Source of the DNA: Butyrivibrio sp.
GTDB taxonomy: Bacteria > Bacillota > Clostridia > Lachnospirales > Lachnospiraceae
DNA length: 6,108 nucleotides
Direction of reading: 5' to 3'
Assembly (NCBI GenBank): GCA_024688095.1
Contig: JAILEJ010000122.1
Span: forward strand, 1-6,108
Below are positions 1 to 6,032 of this stretch, piece after piece. Numbering within the stretch: position 1 is the stretch's first letter; each line of letters begins with the position of its first letter. The notes below the pieces were generated by a model, which saw only the letters and a list, made by a program, of their open reading frames with translations, did no database searches and was not told where the DNA came from. The position numbers were made by a program, and so were the translations under genes.

Positions 1-3000
1 CATCCGTCCATGTATCATAATCTGCATTATAGCTCTCATAATCAGTCTCACACCCTGGATGATCATTATCATATGTAGATGGTTCGGGCTCATCATAGAA
101 ATTTACCCCTTCATCCAAAGCGTTTTCATAATCATCATAAAATGTTTTATCAGTGCAGTAATACGCAGGTTCCCCTGCTTTATAGGTCTTTCCATCTATA
201 TATGGGAAAAGGTCACTGCCTTCTTTGTGATATAGTTCTGATACAGTATATGAAGCCTCCGGATTCATAACATCCCAAAGATAATCTACAGTTTCCATGA
301 CATCTTTGTCAGACCTTGGTAAATCTATATCCCAGGAGTTACCATTTATTACAGTTGAAAGACAAAGAACATCTTTTATATTTGTGGTGTTGTTTCCTAT
401 TACATTTCCATTTGAATCAATAAAATAGATATGATACCCGTTATCTGCTTCTCCATCCTCATCATTATGGTAGAGATTTGCATAAGGATCATCCCTTCCA
501 TTTGGGCTTCCATAATGGTAAAGTCTTACACCAAAATATGCTTCATCAGGATACAGACCCTCCTCATCTATATGTTCGAAATCATGTTCCGGCAATCCTT
601 CTGCCATTTCAAGTGCTTTATCATATTTAAGCTGTGACCTTTCCTGAAGATCCTTTATGTGCTCTTTTATAGCCTCACTCAATATAAGACTATGTTCAGC
701 CTCATAGGAAACATTTCCCATGGACATTACTATTACAGATATAATAAGAAGGATTGCATATGTAATAACAGCTATAAATAAAGGAACAAATATGAATTTT
801 AGGATTGCATAACATGTCTCAATAAAACTTCCATATGCTTTAAATACGATTCGAAAAGGCTTTAAAGCAACATTCACTGGCATTGTTATTATACGTTTGG
901 TTGTTTTTGAGACTCTTTTAATAGTTCTTGCGCCTTTTGCAACAGTTTTTCCAGCTGTCTTTACCTTATAACCTGCATCCGCAGCCTTTTCCAAAAATCT
1001 CGAATTTTTTAATAACGGTCCTTTTCTTTTGGGTTTCTTTACTCTTGCAGAAAAAGTTCTTTTTAAACTTTTTTTTCCTATTCCAGCTAGTTTCTGTCCT
1101 CCTATGTTTGCAGAGGAGTTTATATTTACTGCAGCTTCCTCAAAAGCCCTTTTTTGTTTTGATAAAATAAAACCTGTACCCTTTTTAACTTCTTTTACGG
1201 CATATCTTACAGGTGGAATTTTACCTATTATTTTTACTGTGGTTAATGAACCTTTTACAGAAAGCTTTAAAAAGGCTCGGCTTATCCTTACACCATCTAC
1301 TATTTCAATGGTTTTTCTCAGGCCTTCAGAAGATGCGCTGTCTATGCTTCTTAGATTTCTCTCAATCACATATGCTTTTGAGCGTAATCCCTTTATACCC
1401 CTTTTAACTTTGGTTCTTGATTTTGTATAAAGAAGGTGTTTAACAGCACATATGTCCTTTTGGGACAACCTGTATTTATCCGAATTCTTTAAAAGTCGTT
1501 TTAAATCTTTTTCATTCATCAAGACCGGATTATTACTTTTTAAAAAATGATCACTGTGCTTTTCAAAATATGACTGCAAAGCCCTGTTATTAAGCATCCC
1601 AGAATTATAATAATCATACTTGTTATATAGATCATCTTTTGAATGAAGCTTTCTTGTCTTTTTGGTAAGATCCTTTAGCCGGTTTCCGTCAGTTCTTACA
1701 ATGCCACCATTATTTACATAGTCTTCAATAACCGTGTTCATAACCATGGCATTTCTGATCTTTTCCCTGTTTTTTACAATCCCCCATCTTTCAGAGGCAG
1801 AAATTCCTGCTTCATCCATCTTTGTTTTCAGCTCTATTTTTGATAAAAGAAGATCCTCTGTTTTGATCTTTCCCTGTGCTATAGCCTTTTCTGCCCTTAC
1901 TGCAGATGCTGCAAAATATGAAGACTCTGCCTGATTCATCTTATCTATGCTTTTTACCGAAGCTTCTTTAAGACCTGTAAGATACATTACATCTCTGGCC
2001 ACAAGACGATATTTTTGTATCTCCTGTTGACCATTTTTAATGTCGTTTTCCTGACTCTCTCCCTCTATATACATATATGAAGAATAAAGGGCATTTCTCA
2101 TCGAATTCGAAACCAGCTCTGTATAAATACCATTTCCTGACTCTTTAAAAGTCCTTTGTTCATATTTAGAGCTCTGTGTGTATCTTATTTTTTCATATAT
2201 ATCCTCTTCGAAGGCTGATTCTCTTATAGTATTTTCATAAATACTAATTTCATCTGCACTCTTCGTATTTAAAAGGACCTTGCCATTTGGACTTCCTTTT
2301 GCAGTTTTTTCTATAACGCCTGTATTTATAATTCCATTTCCAGAAACAAAAACTGGTTTATATTCTGTTTTGTCTACTGCCGGAATCTTTTGAGATAAAC
2401 CAAGATGGAAGTATTCATCTGTCGTTTTAGCGGTAAAAGAACTGTTTTCACTATAGTATGCCTTTTCAATTTCCCAGTTTGGCATCTTTCCATTTATTGA
2501 AATGATGGAGCTTTTTTCCATAGAAGGATTACCAGTTTTATTAAAATTGGAATTACCAGTTCTATATTTTAAAGGCGTATCTTTCTTCTGGATAATGCTC
2601 TTATCTTCATACGAACTGTACTTATCACATCTATCTGCAACTGGTAAAAGTGATTTATATAAGCCTTCAGGTGCAAGTGTATCTGAAAATGTACGATTAA
2701 CACTCTCTTCAAGAGGTGTTTTCTTTGAAAATACTTCCTGCCCTATATTAAAAGGGCCTTCGAGTTTTCCGGCCTTAGAGTAGTCCAGATACGCAATTTG
2801 CCCCTGAAGATCCTTATACTGATGCATATGATCAGTCATTTTGGACTCCGTACCTATTTTATTAAAGCTCTCGTATTCATCCTTTATGTCACCACCAAAG
2901 ATATCCGGAACAAAAAAAGGACTGTGTTCTTCTCGTTTTTGTTCTTTAATAAGGTCCATGTCCTGATATATCGCATCTGCGCTATAAAATAAATCATCAT

Positions 3001-3286
3001 TTGTCTGTATCTCTTCTTTATTACCTGTATCTTCCTCTGGTCCTGGTTCTCTTCTTTTTTTCTTTCTTTTCTTTTTCTTATTTTTTAGATACAGCTTCTT
3101 TTTCTCATTATCTTCTTCAGTATCTTCGTAATCTTCTATTGTTTCAATGTAATCTGTATCACTTTCTTTATCAGCACCAATAATCTCATCAAATTCAGCA
3201 TCACTTAATTCTTCATTAAGCTCATCATCCAATCCTTCTTCATACACAGCTGTCTCAAAACTCTCAATTTCTCTGTCTTGTGACAT
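1..3286 (-). CDS. CD1108-like large conjugative-element membrane protein, C-terminus cut off by the window edge
   Basis: An uninterrupted minus-strand frame of 1095 codons has no stop before the window edge. The ATG at 3284-3286 follows AGGAG (3295-3299) by 8 bases; the ATG at 3288-3290 is out of frame and soon stops. Residues 6-61 are strongly acidic and 62-79 almost all Lys/Arg. A long polar, mainly helical region follows, becoming very basic over roughly 560-820. One membrane helix spans about 825-854. The rest is acidic, aromatic-rich and presumably extracellular, with segments such as YFIDSNGNVIGNNTTNIKDV and YYCTDKTFYDD. That layout and those segments recall CD1108-family proteins of clostridial conjugative elements, single-pass proteins of the transfer apparatus that often end in a peptidoglycan-hydrolase domain. 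Here that end lies outside the window. The family call is from memory, so moderate; the reading frame and topology are firm. It follows the 105-residue gene by 3 bases, suggesting one operon. The cytoplasmic part looks unusually long. Confidence 0.6.
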   Translation of the reverse strand, partial: MSQDREIESFETAVYEEGLDDELNEELSDAEFDEIIGADKESDTDYIETIEDYEDTEEDNEKKKLYLKNKKKKRKKKRREPGPEEDTGNKEEIQTNDDLFYSADAIYQDMDLIKEQKREEHSPFFVPDIFGGDIKDEYESFNKIGTESKMTDHMHQYKDLQGQIAYLDYSKAGKLEGPFNIGQEVFSKKTPLEESVNRTFSDTLAPEGLYKSLLPVADRCDKYSSYEDKSIIQKKDTPLKYRTGNSNFNKTGNPSMEKSSIISINGKMPNWEIEKAYYSENSSFTAKTTDEYFHLGLSQKIPAVDKTEYKPVFVSGNGIINTGVIEKTAKGSPNGKVLLNTKSADEISIYENTIRESAFEEDIYEKIRYTQSSKYEQRTFKESGNGIYTELVSNSMRNALYSSYMYIEGESQENDIKNGQQEIQKYRLVARDVMYLTGLKEASVKSIDKMNQAESSYFAASAVRAEKAIAQGKIKTEDLLLSKIELKTKMDEAGISASERWGIVKNREKIRNAMVMNTVIEDYVNNGGIVRTDGNRLKDLTKKTRKLHSKDDLYNKYDYYNSGMLNNRALQSYFEKHSDHFLKSNNPVLMNEKDLKRLLKNSDKYRLSQKDICAVKHLLYTKSRTKVKRGIKGLRSKAYVIERNLRSIDSASSEGLRKTIEIVDGVRISRAFLKLSVKGSLTTVKIIGKIPPVRYAVKEVKKGTGFILSKQKRAFEEAAVNINSSANIGGQKLAGIGKKSLKRTFSARVKKPKRKGPLLKNSRFLEKAADAGYKVKTAGKTVAKGARTIKRVSKTTKRIITMPVNVALKPFRIVFKAYGSFIETCYAILKFIFVPLFIAVITYAILLIISVIVMSMGNVSYEAEHSLILSEAIKEHIKDLQERSQLKYDKALEMAEGLPEHDFEHIDEEGLYPDEAYFGVRLYHYGSPNGRDDPYANLYHNDEDGEADNGYHIYFIDSNGNVIGNNTTNIKDVLCLSTVINGNSWDIDLPRSDKDVMETVDYLWDVMNPEASYTVSELYHKEGSDLFPYIDGKTYKAGEPAYYCTDKTFYDDYENALDEGVNFYDEPEPSTYDNDHPGCETDYESYNADYDTWTD

Positions 3287-3289
3287 ACA

Positions 3290-3607
3290 TTAGACTCCTG
3301 CCTTTATTCTTCCACCCGTTTTAAAGGCTTCTGCCTGTAATTTTTCTATTCCTTCAAGAGCTACTTCATAAAAACACATCATATCGTATGCTCCCTGCAG
3401 TTCTTCTATGTGCTCCTTATACTTCCTTCGCTGTGCATCAAAGAAGTTTTTGGCATTATTTATTGTTGAAGATGAGATAATATGCCCATTACAGTACATT
3501 GTTCCTGTAGTTGAATCATATTTATTTAAATCGTATCTAGTCTTTAGAGCCTCTCCCTGCCCCATTGCAATCGCAAGTCCTTCTATAAGTTCTGCCTTAT
3601 TTTCCAT
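3290..3607 (-). CDS. Small soluble helical protein upstream of the CD1108-like gene (function unknown)
   Basis: This 105-residue protein has no signal peptide or membrane helix. Its N-terminal third is followed by a short polar stretch (DSTTGTMYCNGHIISSSTIN, about residues 31-50). From about 52 to 98 it is charged and probably a continuous amphipathic or coiled-coil helix. The start is ATG 3605-3607; a GGAAGG-type ribosome site at 3622-3628 lies about 14-15 bases away, longer than ideal, but the in-frame TTG further upstream is followed at once by stops. Its TAA ends 3 bases before the start of the large membrane protein, so translational coupling is likely and it may be a partner or chaperone of that protein. 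I do not recognise a family. It does not look like the short DUF4315 proteins often found beside CD1108 genes. That this is a gene is well supported by length, position and coupling. Confidence 0.75.
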   Translation of the reverse strand: MENKAELIEGLAIAMGQGEALKTRYDLNKYDSTTGTMYCNGHIISSSTINNAKNFFDAQRRKYKEHIEELQGAYDMMCFYEVALEGIEKLQAEAFKTGGRIKAGV

Positions 3608-3866
3608 TTATTACAAATATATCCTTCCTACTATTTTAATTTCATAATAATATGGACTTTTTGCATACTTCACAGACAGATAGAATGCCATTTAGAAAGA
3701 CTTTTCATATATTATTTTATGTCTAGAGATAATTGTATGTATTTTTTGAAAAATATGGTTTTTGGAGAATTTATATGTTATTATTCGAATCATTGAGATA
3801 ATATGATGTTTTTACAAGCAAAGACTATATTAGGAGATAATTCCATCAGAAAGGGGCCCATATAAA
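3608..3866. promoter_or_regulatory. Divergent intergenic region between the conjugation unit and the membrane-protein gene
   Basis: These 259 very AT-rich bases separate two divergently read genes, so they should hold promoters for both directions. I see no convincing ORF here. For the plus-strand gene, TTGAAA at 3746-3751 and -10-like TATGAT at 3802-3807 are too far apart to form a pair, so no promoter is assigned. A purine-rich AAGGGG at 3851-3856, 10 bases before ATG 3867, is the likely ribosome site. A second Shine-Dalgarno-like AGGAGA at 3832-3837 has no start codon at a useful distance. Three copies of GAGATAAT lie in the region and could be regulator sites. Confidence 0.45.
3726..3841 (+). 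repeat. Three direct copies of GAGATAAT
   Basis: The octamer GAGATAAT occurs at 3726-3733, 3795-3802 and 3834-3841, all in the same orientation and all upstream of the four-helix protein gene. The start-to-start spacings are 69 and 39 bases, which do not match whole helical turns. The third copy overlaps a Shine-Dalgarno-like AGGAGA. The seven-base core AGATAAT recurs at 4546-4552, with its complement at 4572-4578, in the inverted repeat at the gene's end. These may be binding sites or chance in AT-rich DNA. Confidence 0.3.
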
Positions 3867-4547
3867 ATGCAAAATCCAAGAGAAGTAGATGCGACAAAAT
3901 ACTGGGAAGAAATAAGTCCTATATACGAAAAACTAAGAAAAATAGAATTTGGACAGCCTCTAAAATGGCATAATCGTCTTGTCAGAATCGCACTAATATT
4001 TGCCATTTCCTGCATTTTTATAGAATTAGTAATCGGAATGACTCAGATAACTGATATTTCACATTTCCTTTTCAAATTACTATTTACTGCAATTTTTCTG
4101 GCTTTACTATTTACCTGCATATGTTATCTTATTGTAGATAAAAAAATAGATGAAAATAAGAGCCCTGACTTATGGATACAGGCAATAAAAGAATATAAAA
4201 ATAAACATGATGATGAATTTAGGACAGAAAGCGAAATCTTACTCTGTTTATATGAGCACTATAAATTGCCTAAAAAAACAATAAAAAGAAACCGTATTGT
4301 CAAAATAATATTATTTATAATAATCTGTTTTATATGTCCGTACATAGTATCGCTTATCATACTGCCCAATATGAATATCTTATGCAATATATTTAATATG
4401 CTCGTGGCATACTTTTTTACAAAATATGTAGATGTAGTCGAAGAAGCTATACTAAAAATCTCATCCAATAATATTTTATTTTCAAGAATGAAAAAGGAAG
4501 CTCCAATTGCAATGATCAAACAAATGCGATTGCAGAAAGTAAAATAG
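3867..4547 (+). CDS. Four-helix membrane protein of unknown function
   Basis: This 226-residue protein starts at ATG 3867, with AAGGGG 10 bases upstream. Residues 1-40 form a polar amphipathic region (EEISPIYEKLRKIEFG). Predicted membrane helices span about 41-57, 68-90, 144-166 and 170-186. The two helix pairs are separated by a charged, probably cytoplasmic segment of about 54 residues (91-143), and a basic tail (187-226) follows. Counting positive residues, both termini and the central loop should face the cytoplasm. There is no signal peptide, no enzyme motif and no Cys/His metal site. It stands alone, diverges from the conjugation unit, and is markedly AT-rich with many ATA and AAA codons, suggesting acquired cargo. 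I do not recognise the family. Roles such as entry exclusion, immunity or membrane-acting defence fit the position but are guesses. The gene call itself is secure. Confidence 0.8.
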   Translation: MQNPREVDATKYWEEISPIYEKLRKIEFGQPLKWHNRLVRIALIFAISCIFIELVIGMTQITDISHFLFKLLFTAIFLALLFTCICYLIVDKKIDENKSPDLWIQAIKEYKNKHDDEFRTESEILLCLYEHYKLPKKTIKRNRIVKIILFIIICFICPYIVSLIILPNMNILCNIFNMLVAYFFTKYVDVVEEAILKISSNNILFSRMKKEAPIAMIKQMRLQKVK

Positions 4548-4581
4548 ATAATCATTCATTTTTAATGAACAATTATCTATT
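4543..4581. repeat. AT-rich inverted repeat overlapping the stop codon of the membrane-protein gene
   Basis: Bases 4543-4560 pair with 4564-4581 around a TTT loop. There are 16 pairs and one internal 2x2 mismatch (4553-4554 against 4570-4571). The TAG stop codon at 4545-4547 lies inside the left arm. The downstream flank is TACTTAG, not a T-run, so this is a poor intrinsic terminator for the plus strand. It could be an inefficient terminator, an mRNA 3'-end stabiliser or a protein-binding palindrome. Its arms carry AGATAAT, the core of the octamer repeated upstream of the same gene. Confidence 0.45.
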
Positions 4582-4597
4582 ACTTAGAGAATCTGTG

Positions 4598-4622
4598 AAA
4601 AAAGTCTGTAAAAATATAACAG
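4598..4622 (-). terminator. Weak terminator-like element downstream of the minus-strand gene set
   Basis: Read on the minus strand, CTGT (4619-4622) can pair with ACAG (4606-4609), and a run of six T (4598-4603) follows shortly after. The stem is only four pairs with a nine-base T-rich loop, so it is marginal. It lies downstream of the 33-codon ORF and the GGADGPT-motif gene, where a terminator would be expected. No stronger hairpin was seen in 4582-4695. Confidence 0.25.
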
Positions 4623-4695
4623 TCCCAGAATAAAATATGAGCTTCAGTCAAGATGATAATATCTCTTTAATGCGATAATACTCTGATATTACTTT

Positions 4696-4797
4696 CTACT
4701 CATTAAATCTTTGTCTTTCTTTTGTAAGATTATCTTCGGATAATTGACGATACATTCTTTTATCCAAGCACAAAATTAGACTGTTTTGTCGTTCCAT
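4696..4797 (-). CDS. Possible 33-residue small protein
   Basis: ATG 4795-4797 opens a 33-codon frame ending at TAG 4696-4698. It lies 15 bases after the stop of the GGADGPT-motif gene on the same strand. AAGGAA, just after that stop and about 10 bases before this ATG, is a reasonable ribosome site, so it could be the last gene of that operon. The predicted peptide begins MERQNSLILCLDKRMYRQLS and continues highly polar (KERQRFNE), with no membrane helix or secretion signal. The frame stays open for 15 more codons after the TAG (reading KVISEYYRIKEILSS) before TGA, so the TAG may be a nonsense change in a longer gene of about 49 codons. Family unknown. Its reality rests only on spacing and the ribosome site. 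Confidence 0.35.
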   Translation of the reverse strand: MERQNSLILCLDKRMYRQLSEDNLTKERQRFNE

Positions 4798-4812
4798 AAT
4801 CTCCACTCTTCC

Positions 4813-5481
4813 TTACATACTAAGTTCAAAAATCATATCCTTATACCGCTGTGTCCTGTACTTGATATCCTCTTCTGACACACCGTAGTATCTATAGACA
4901 TCCTTATAGATTTTGCGCCACTTTCTGATATAACTGTTACTACCCTGAGCACCGCCGCCAAAATAGGCGTAGTTCCGCTCAACTGTGAAATCCATAGAAT
5001 CATTGATGTCTTTTCCGGTCTTGATATACCTGTGGTAGTCTATATCAAATACTTCCCTCGGTATACTCTCAGCTATTTCACGCTCTTTATCAGATTTCTC
5101 CTGGAGCTTCCTTAAAATCTCCTCCTGACTCTCAGATGGATCTATATCAAAATCAATTTCCTGTCCCTCTACCAGATCAGGTCTGTGCTCGAAAAGAGAG
5201 CTTATGCGCATCTGCTCATATTCTTCAACAAAATCTGGGGCTGTCCTATCTACTTCGACAAAGCCGTACCTGTTTTTCAGATACTCCTCGACCTCTTCAA
5301 TAGTATGCGCTCCCGGAGCGATTCTTTTCTCGATAAAATGCCTCTTTGTCCTGTTGATAAATCGCTGTACTTTCTGCGAAAGCGTTGGCTTATGTGTTTT
5401 ATCCGCAAAAAATATTGCTGTAGGTCCATCAGCGCCACCTATAATTCCTAAATCTTCATACTCTGTCTGCTCTTCCATCAT
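4813..5481 (-). CDS. Soluble protein with an N-terminal GGADGPT motif, function unknown
   Basis: From ATG 5479-5481 the protein has 222 residues and ends at TAA 4813-4815. Residues 11-25 read LGIIGGADGPTAIFF. This matches the signature of the beta subunit of sodium-translocating decarboxylases (oxaloacetate, methylmalonyl-CoA or glutaconyl-CoA decarboxylase), where it lies in a membrane segment holding an Asp needed for sodium transport. Here no membrane helix follows and the protein is far shorter than the beta subunit's roughly 370-430 residues. After the motif come a basic region (36-54, NRTKRHFIEKR), an acidic helical region (58-143) and a C-terminal part with FGGGAQGSN (174-182), then an aromatic, basic YIRKWRKIYKDVYRYYGV (about 184-201). 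There are no Cys residues and no enzyme site I recognise. The gene starts 19 bases after the peptidase stub and is more GC-rich than the DNA to its left. The sequence does not support a sodium-pump annotation. Confidence 0.85.
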   Translation of the reverse strand: MMEEQTEYEDLGIIGGADGPTAIFFADKTHKPTLSQKVQRFINRTKRHFIEKRIAPGAHTIEEVEEYLKNRYGFVEVDRTAPDFVEEYEQMRISSLFEHRPDLVEGQEIDFDIDPSESQEEILRKLQEKSDKEREIAESIPREVFDIDYHRYIKTGKDINDSMDFTVERNYAYFGGGAQGSNSYIRKWRKIYKDVYRYYGVSEEDIKYRTQRYKDMIFELSM

Positions 5482-5485
5482 CCTC

Positions 5486-5492
5486 ACCCCCT
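5486..5492 (-). promoter_or_regulatory. Ribosome binding site that decides the start of the GGADGPT-motif gene
   Basis: On the minus strand AGGGGGT (5486-5492), continuing as GA, closely matches AGGAGGTGA. The in-frame GTG at 5485-5487 overlaps this site and cannot be its start. ATG 5479-5481 is 5 bases past the run of G and ATG 5476-5478 is 8 bases past it. Either ATG is plausible; the second has the better spacing, and the first is annotated so as not to lose a codon. Confidence 0.6.
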
Positions 5493-5500
5493 AAAACTTT

Positions 5501-5695
5501 TTATAATTCATACATCCAAACGCATTTCATCTGAGAAACAAGCGTATCCACATCCCATTTCTGAGCACTGTTCATGGGACTATTAGGATTATTAACCGTT
5601 ACAAGTCCATCCTCATCAATATCTGTCAAAACTATGAAATGTCCGGTATAGGTGAAATCCCCGGGTTTCATCGAGCATATCATAGGGGAATCACC
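5501..5695 (-). pseudogene. C-terminal stub of a C39-like cysteine peptidase
   Basis: The frame GDSP-MICSMKPGDFTYTGHFIVL and onward matches the C-terminal half of papain-fold C39-like peptidases. The His of GHFIVL would be the catalytic His, and VNNPNS takes the place of the usual VNDPNS, so the expected Asp is Asn. The catalytic Cys and the whole N-terminal half are missing. The frame is closed upstream at TAA 5702-5704, which is the stop codon of the GNAT stub. AGGTGA (5691-5696) lies 7 bases before ATG 5681-5683, so a 60-residue peptide could still be translated, but it cannot be an active protease. It ends 19 bases before the GGADGPT-motif gene on the same strand. The intact ancestor may have been that gene's operon partner, which is an inference from order only. 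Confidence 0.65.
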
Positions 5696-5701
5696 TGAAA
5701 T

Positions 5702-5890
5702 TTAAGGATGTAAAACAAATACTTGATTGGGATACCCAAACTCCTCAGTCATTTCGCCCTCTTGAAATCCGAATTTTTTCTCCACAGCTCTCGGCGCAAT
5801 TCCTTTTTCATCATTTTCACGAAACGTTGATACCGTGATTTCCCTACTTCTATCCAATTCAGCAAGTGCTTTTCTCAGAAGGATTATTGT
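5702..5890 (-). pseudogene. C-terminal stub of a GNAT-family acetyltransferase
   Basis: The minus-strand frame reads LRKALAELDRSREITVSTFR, then ENDEKGIAPRAVEKKFGFQEG and EFGYPNQVFVLHP, ending at TAA 5702-5704. This is the typical last third of a GNAT N-acetyltransferase: the ALA-EL helix, the KKFGF motif of the final domain and a closing beta strand. The frame is open back to TGA 5918-5920 but has no start codon before a late Met, and the acetyl-CoA-binding loop is absent, so it is a broken remnant. Family likeness fades near 5885-5890, where the plus-strand Nudix-like stub begins, so a rearrangement junction probably lies there. Confidence 0.6.
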
Positions 5891-5976
5891 TAGATTTGAT
5901 AGATAATGAATGGCCGCTCACAACAATTAATCATGACAGAATGATTGCCAGGGCAATAGTGGTGGATGATAAAGTA
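5884..5976 (+). pseudogene. Probable N-terminal stub of a Nudix hydrolase
   Basis: A plus-strand frame reads LLLDLIDNEWPLTTINHDRM and then IARAIVVDDKV. The pattern of Asn-Glu-Trp-Pro-Leu, His-Asp-Arg and a hydrophobic strand ending in VVDD resembles the start of clostridial Nudix hydrolases, which cleave nucleoside-diphosphate-linked compounds. The downstream GX5EX7REUXEEXGU Nudix box is absent: after about 5976 the frame runs through a terminator hairpin into unrelated sequence and stops at 6097-6099. A GTG at 5866 could open a 77-codon frame, but its first codons overlap the antisense GNAT stub. The assignment is from memory and based on about 30 residues. Confidence 0.4.
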
Positions 5977-6018
5977 AAACTGCGCCACAGCCTTGGCAGG
6001 CCATCGCGCAGCGATTTT
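5976..6018. terminator. Bidirectional intrinsic terminator hairpin
   Basis: CTGCGC (5980-5985) pairs with GCGCAG (6006-6011). Inside it GCCT (5990-5993) pairs with AGGC (5998-6001) around a TGGC loop, leaving a symmetric 4x4 internal loop (CACA/CATC). On the minus strand TTTT follows the stem directly; on the plus strand GATTTTGTT follows within two bases. It lies 21 bases downstream of the stop of the minus-strand gene entering from the right and probably ends that transcript. Confidence 0.6.
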
Positions 6019-6032
6019 GTTCAATCGGAATT

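Noticed and set aside
928..1430. Plus-strand open frames rich in Phe and Leu across the large minus-strand gene
   Set aside because: They are antisense to Lys/Glu-rich codons of one continuous 1095-codon frame and have no ribosome site or coherent protein features. The same applies to 79-637, 1734-1934 and 2502-3183.
3867..4547. SLATT-type two-helix defence effector
   Set aside because: The general idea of a polar start followed by a helix pair fits, but there are four helices and no motif I can match, so it stays only a hypothesis to test.
4259..4555. Minus-strand 98-codon frame overlapping the four-helix protein gene
   Set aside because: It is a hydrophobic antisense shadow of membrane-helix codons and is less plausible than the plus-strand frame, which has a ribosome site.
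4813..5487. Annotation as a sodium-translocating decarboxylase beta subunit
   Set aside because: Only about 14 residues match; the protein is roughly half the expected length and lacks the many membrane helices of that subunit.
5485..5487. GTG as the start of the GGADGPT-motif gene
   Set aside because: The codon overlaps the Shine-Dalgarno run AGGGGGT, leaving no spacer; the two ATG codons just downstream are correctly placed.
5185..5494. Two plus-strand frames opposite the GGADGPT-motif gene
   Set aside because: They have no ribosome site and overlap a well-supported minus-strand gene in full.
5980..6011. Integron attC site or tRNA-like structure
   Set aside because: There are no attC core sites (RYYYAAC/GTTRRRY) and no cloverleaf arms; flanking T-tracts on both strands fit a terminator.
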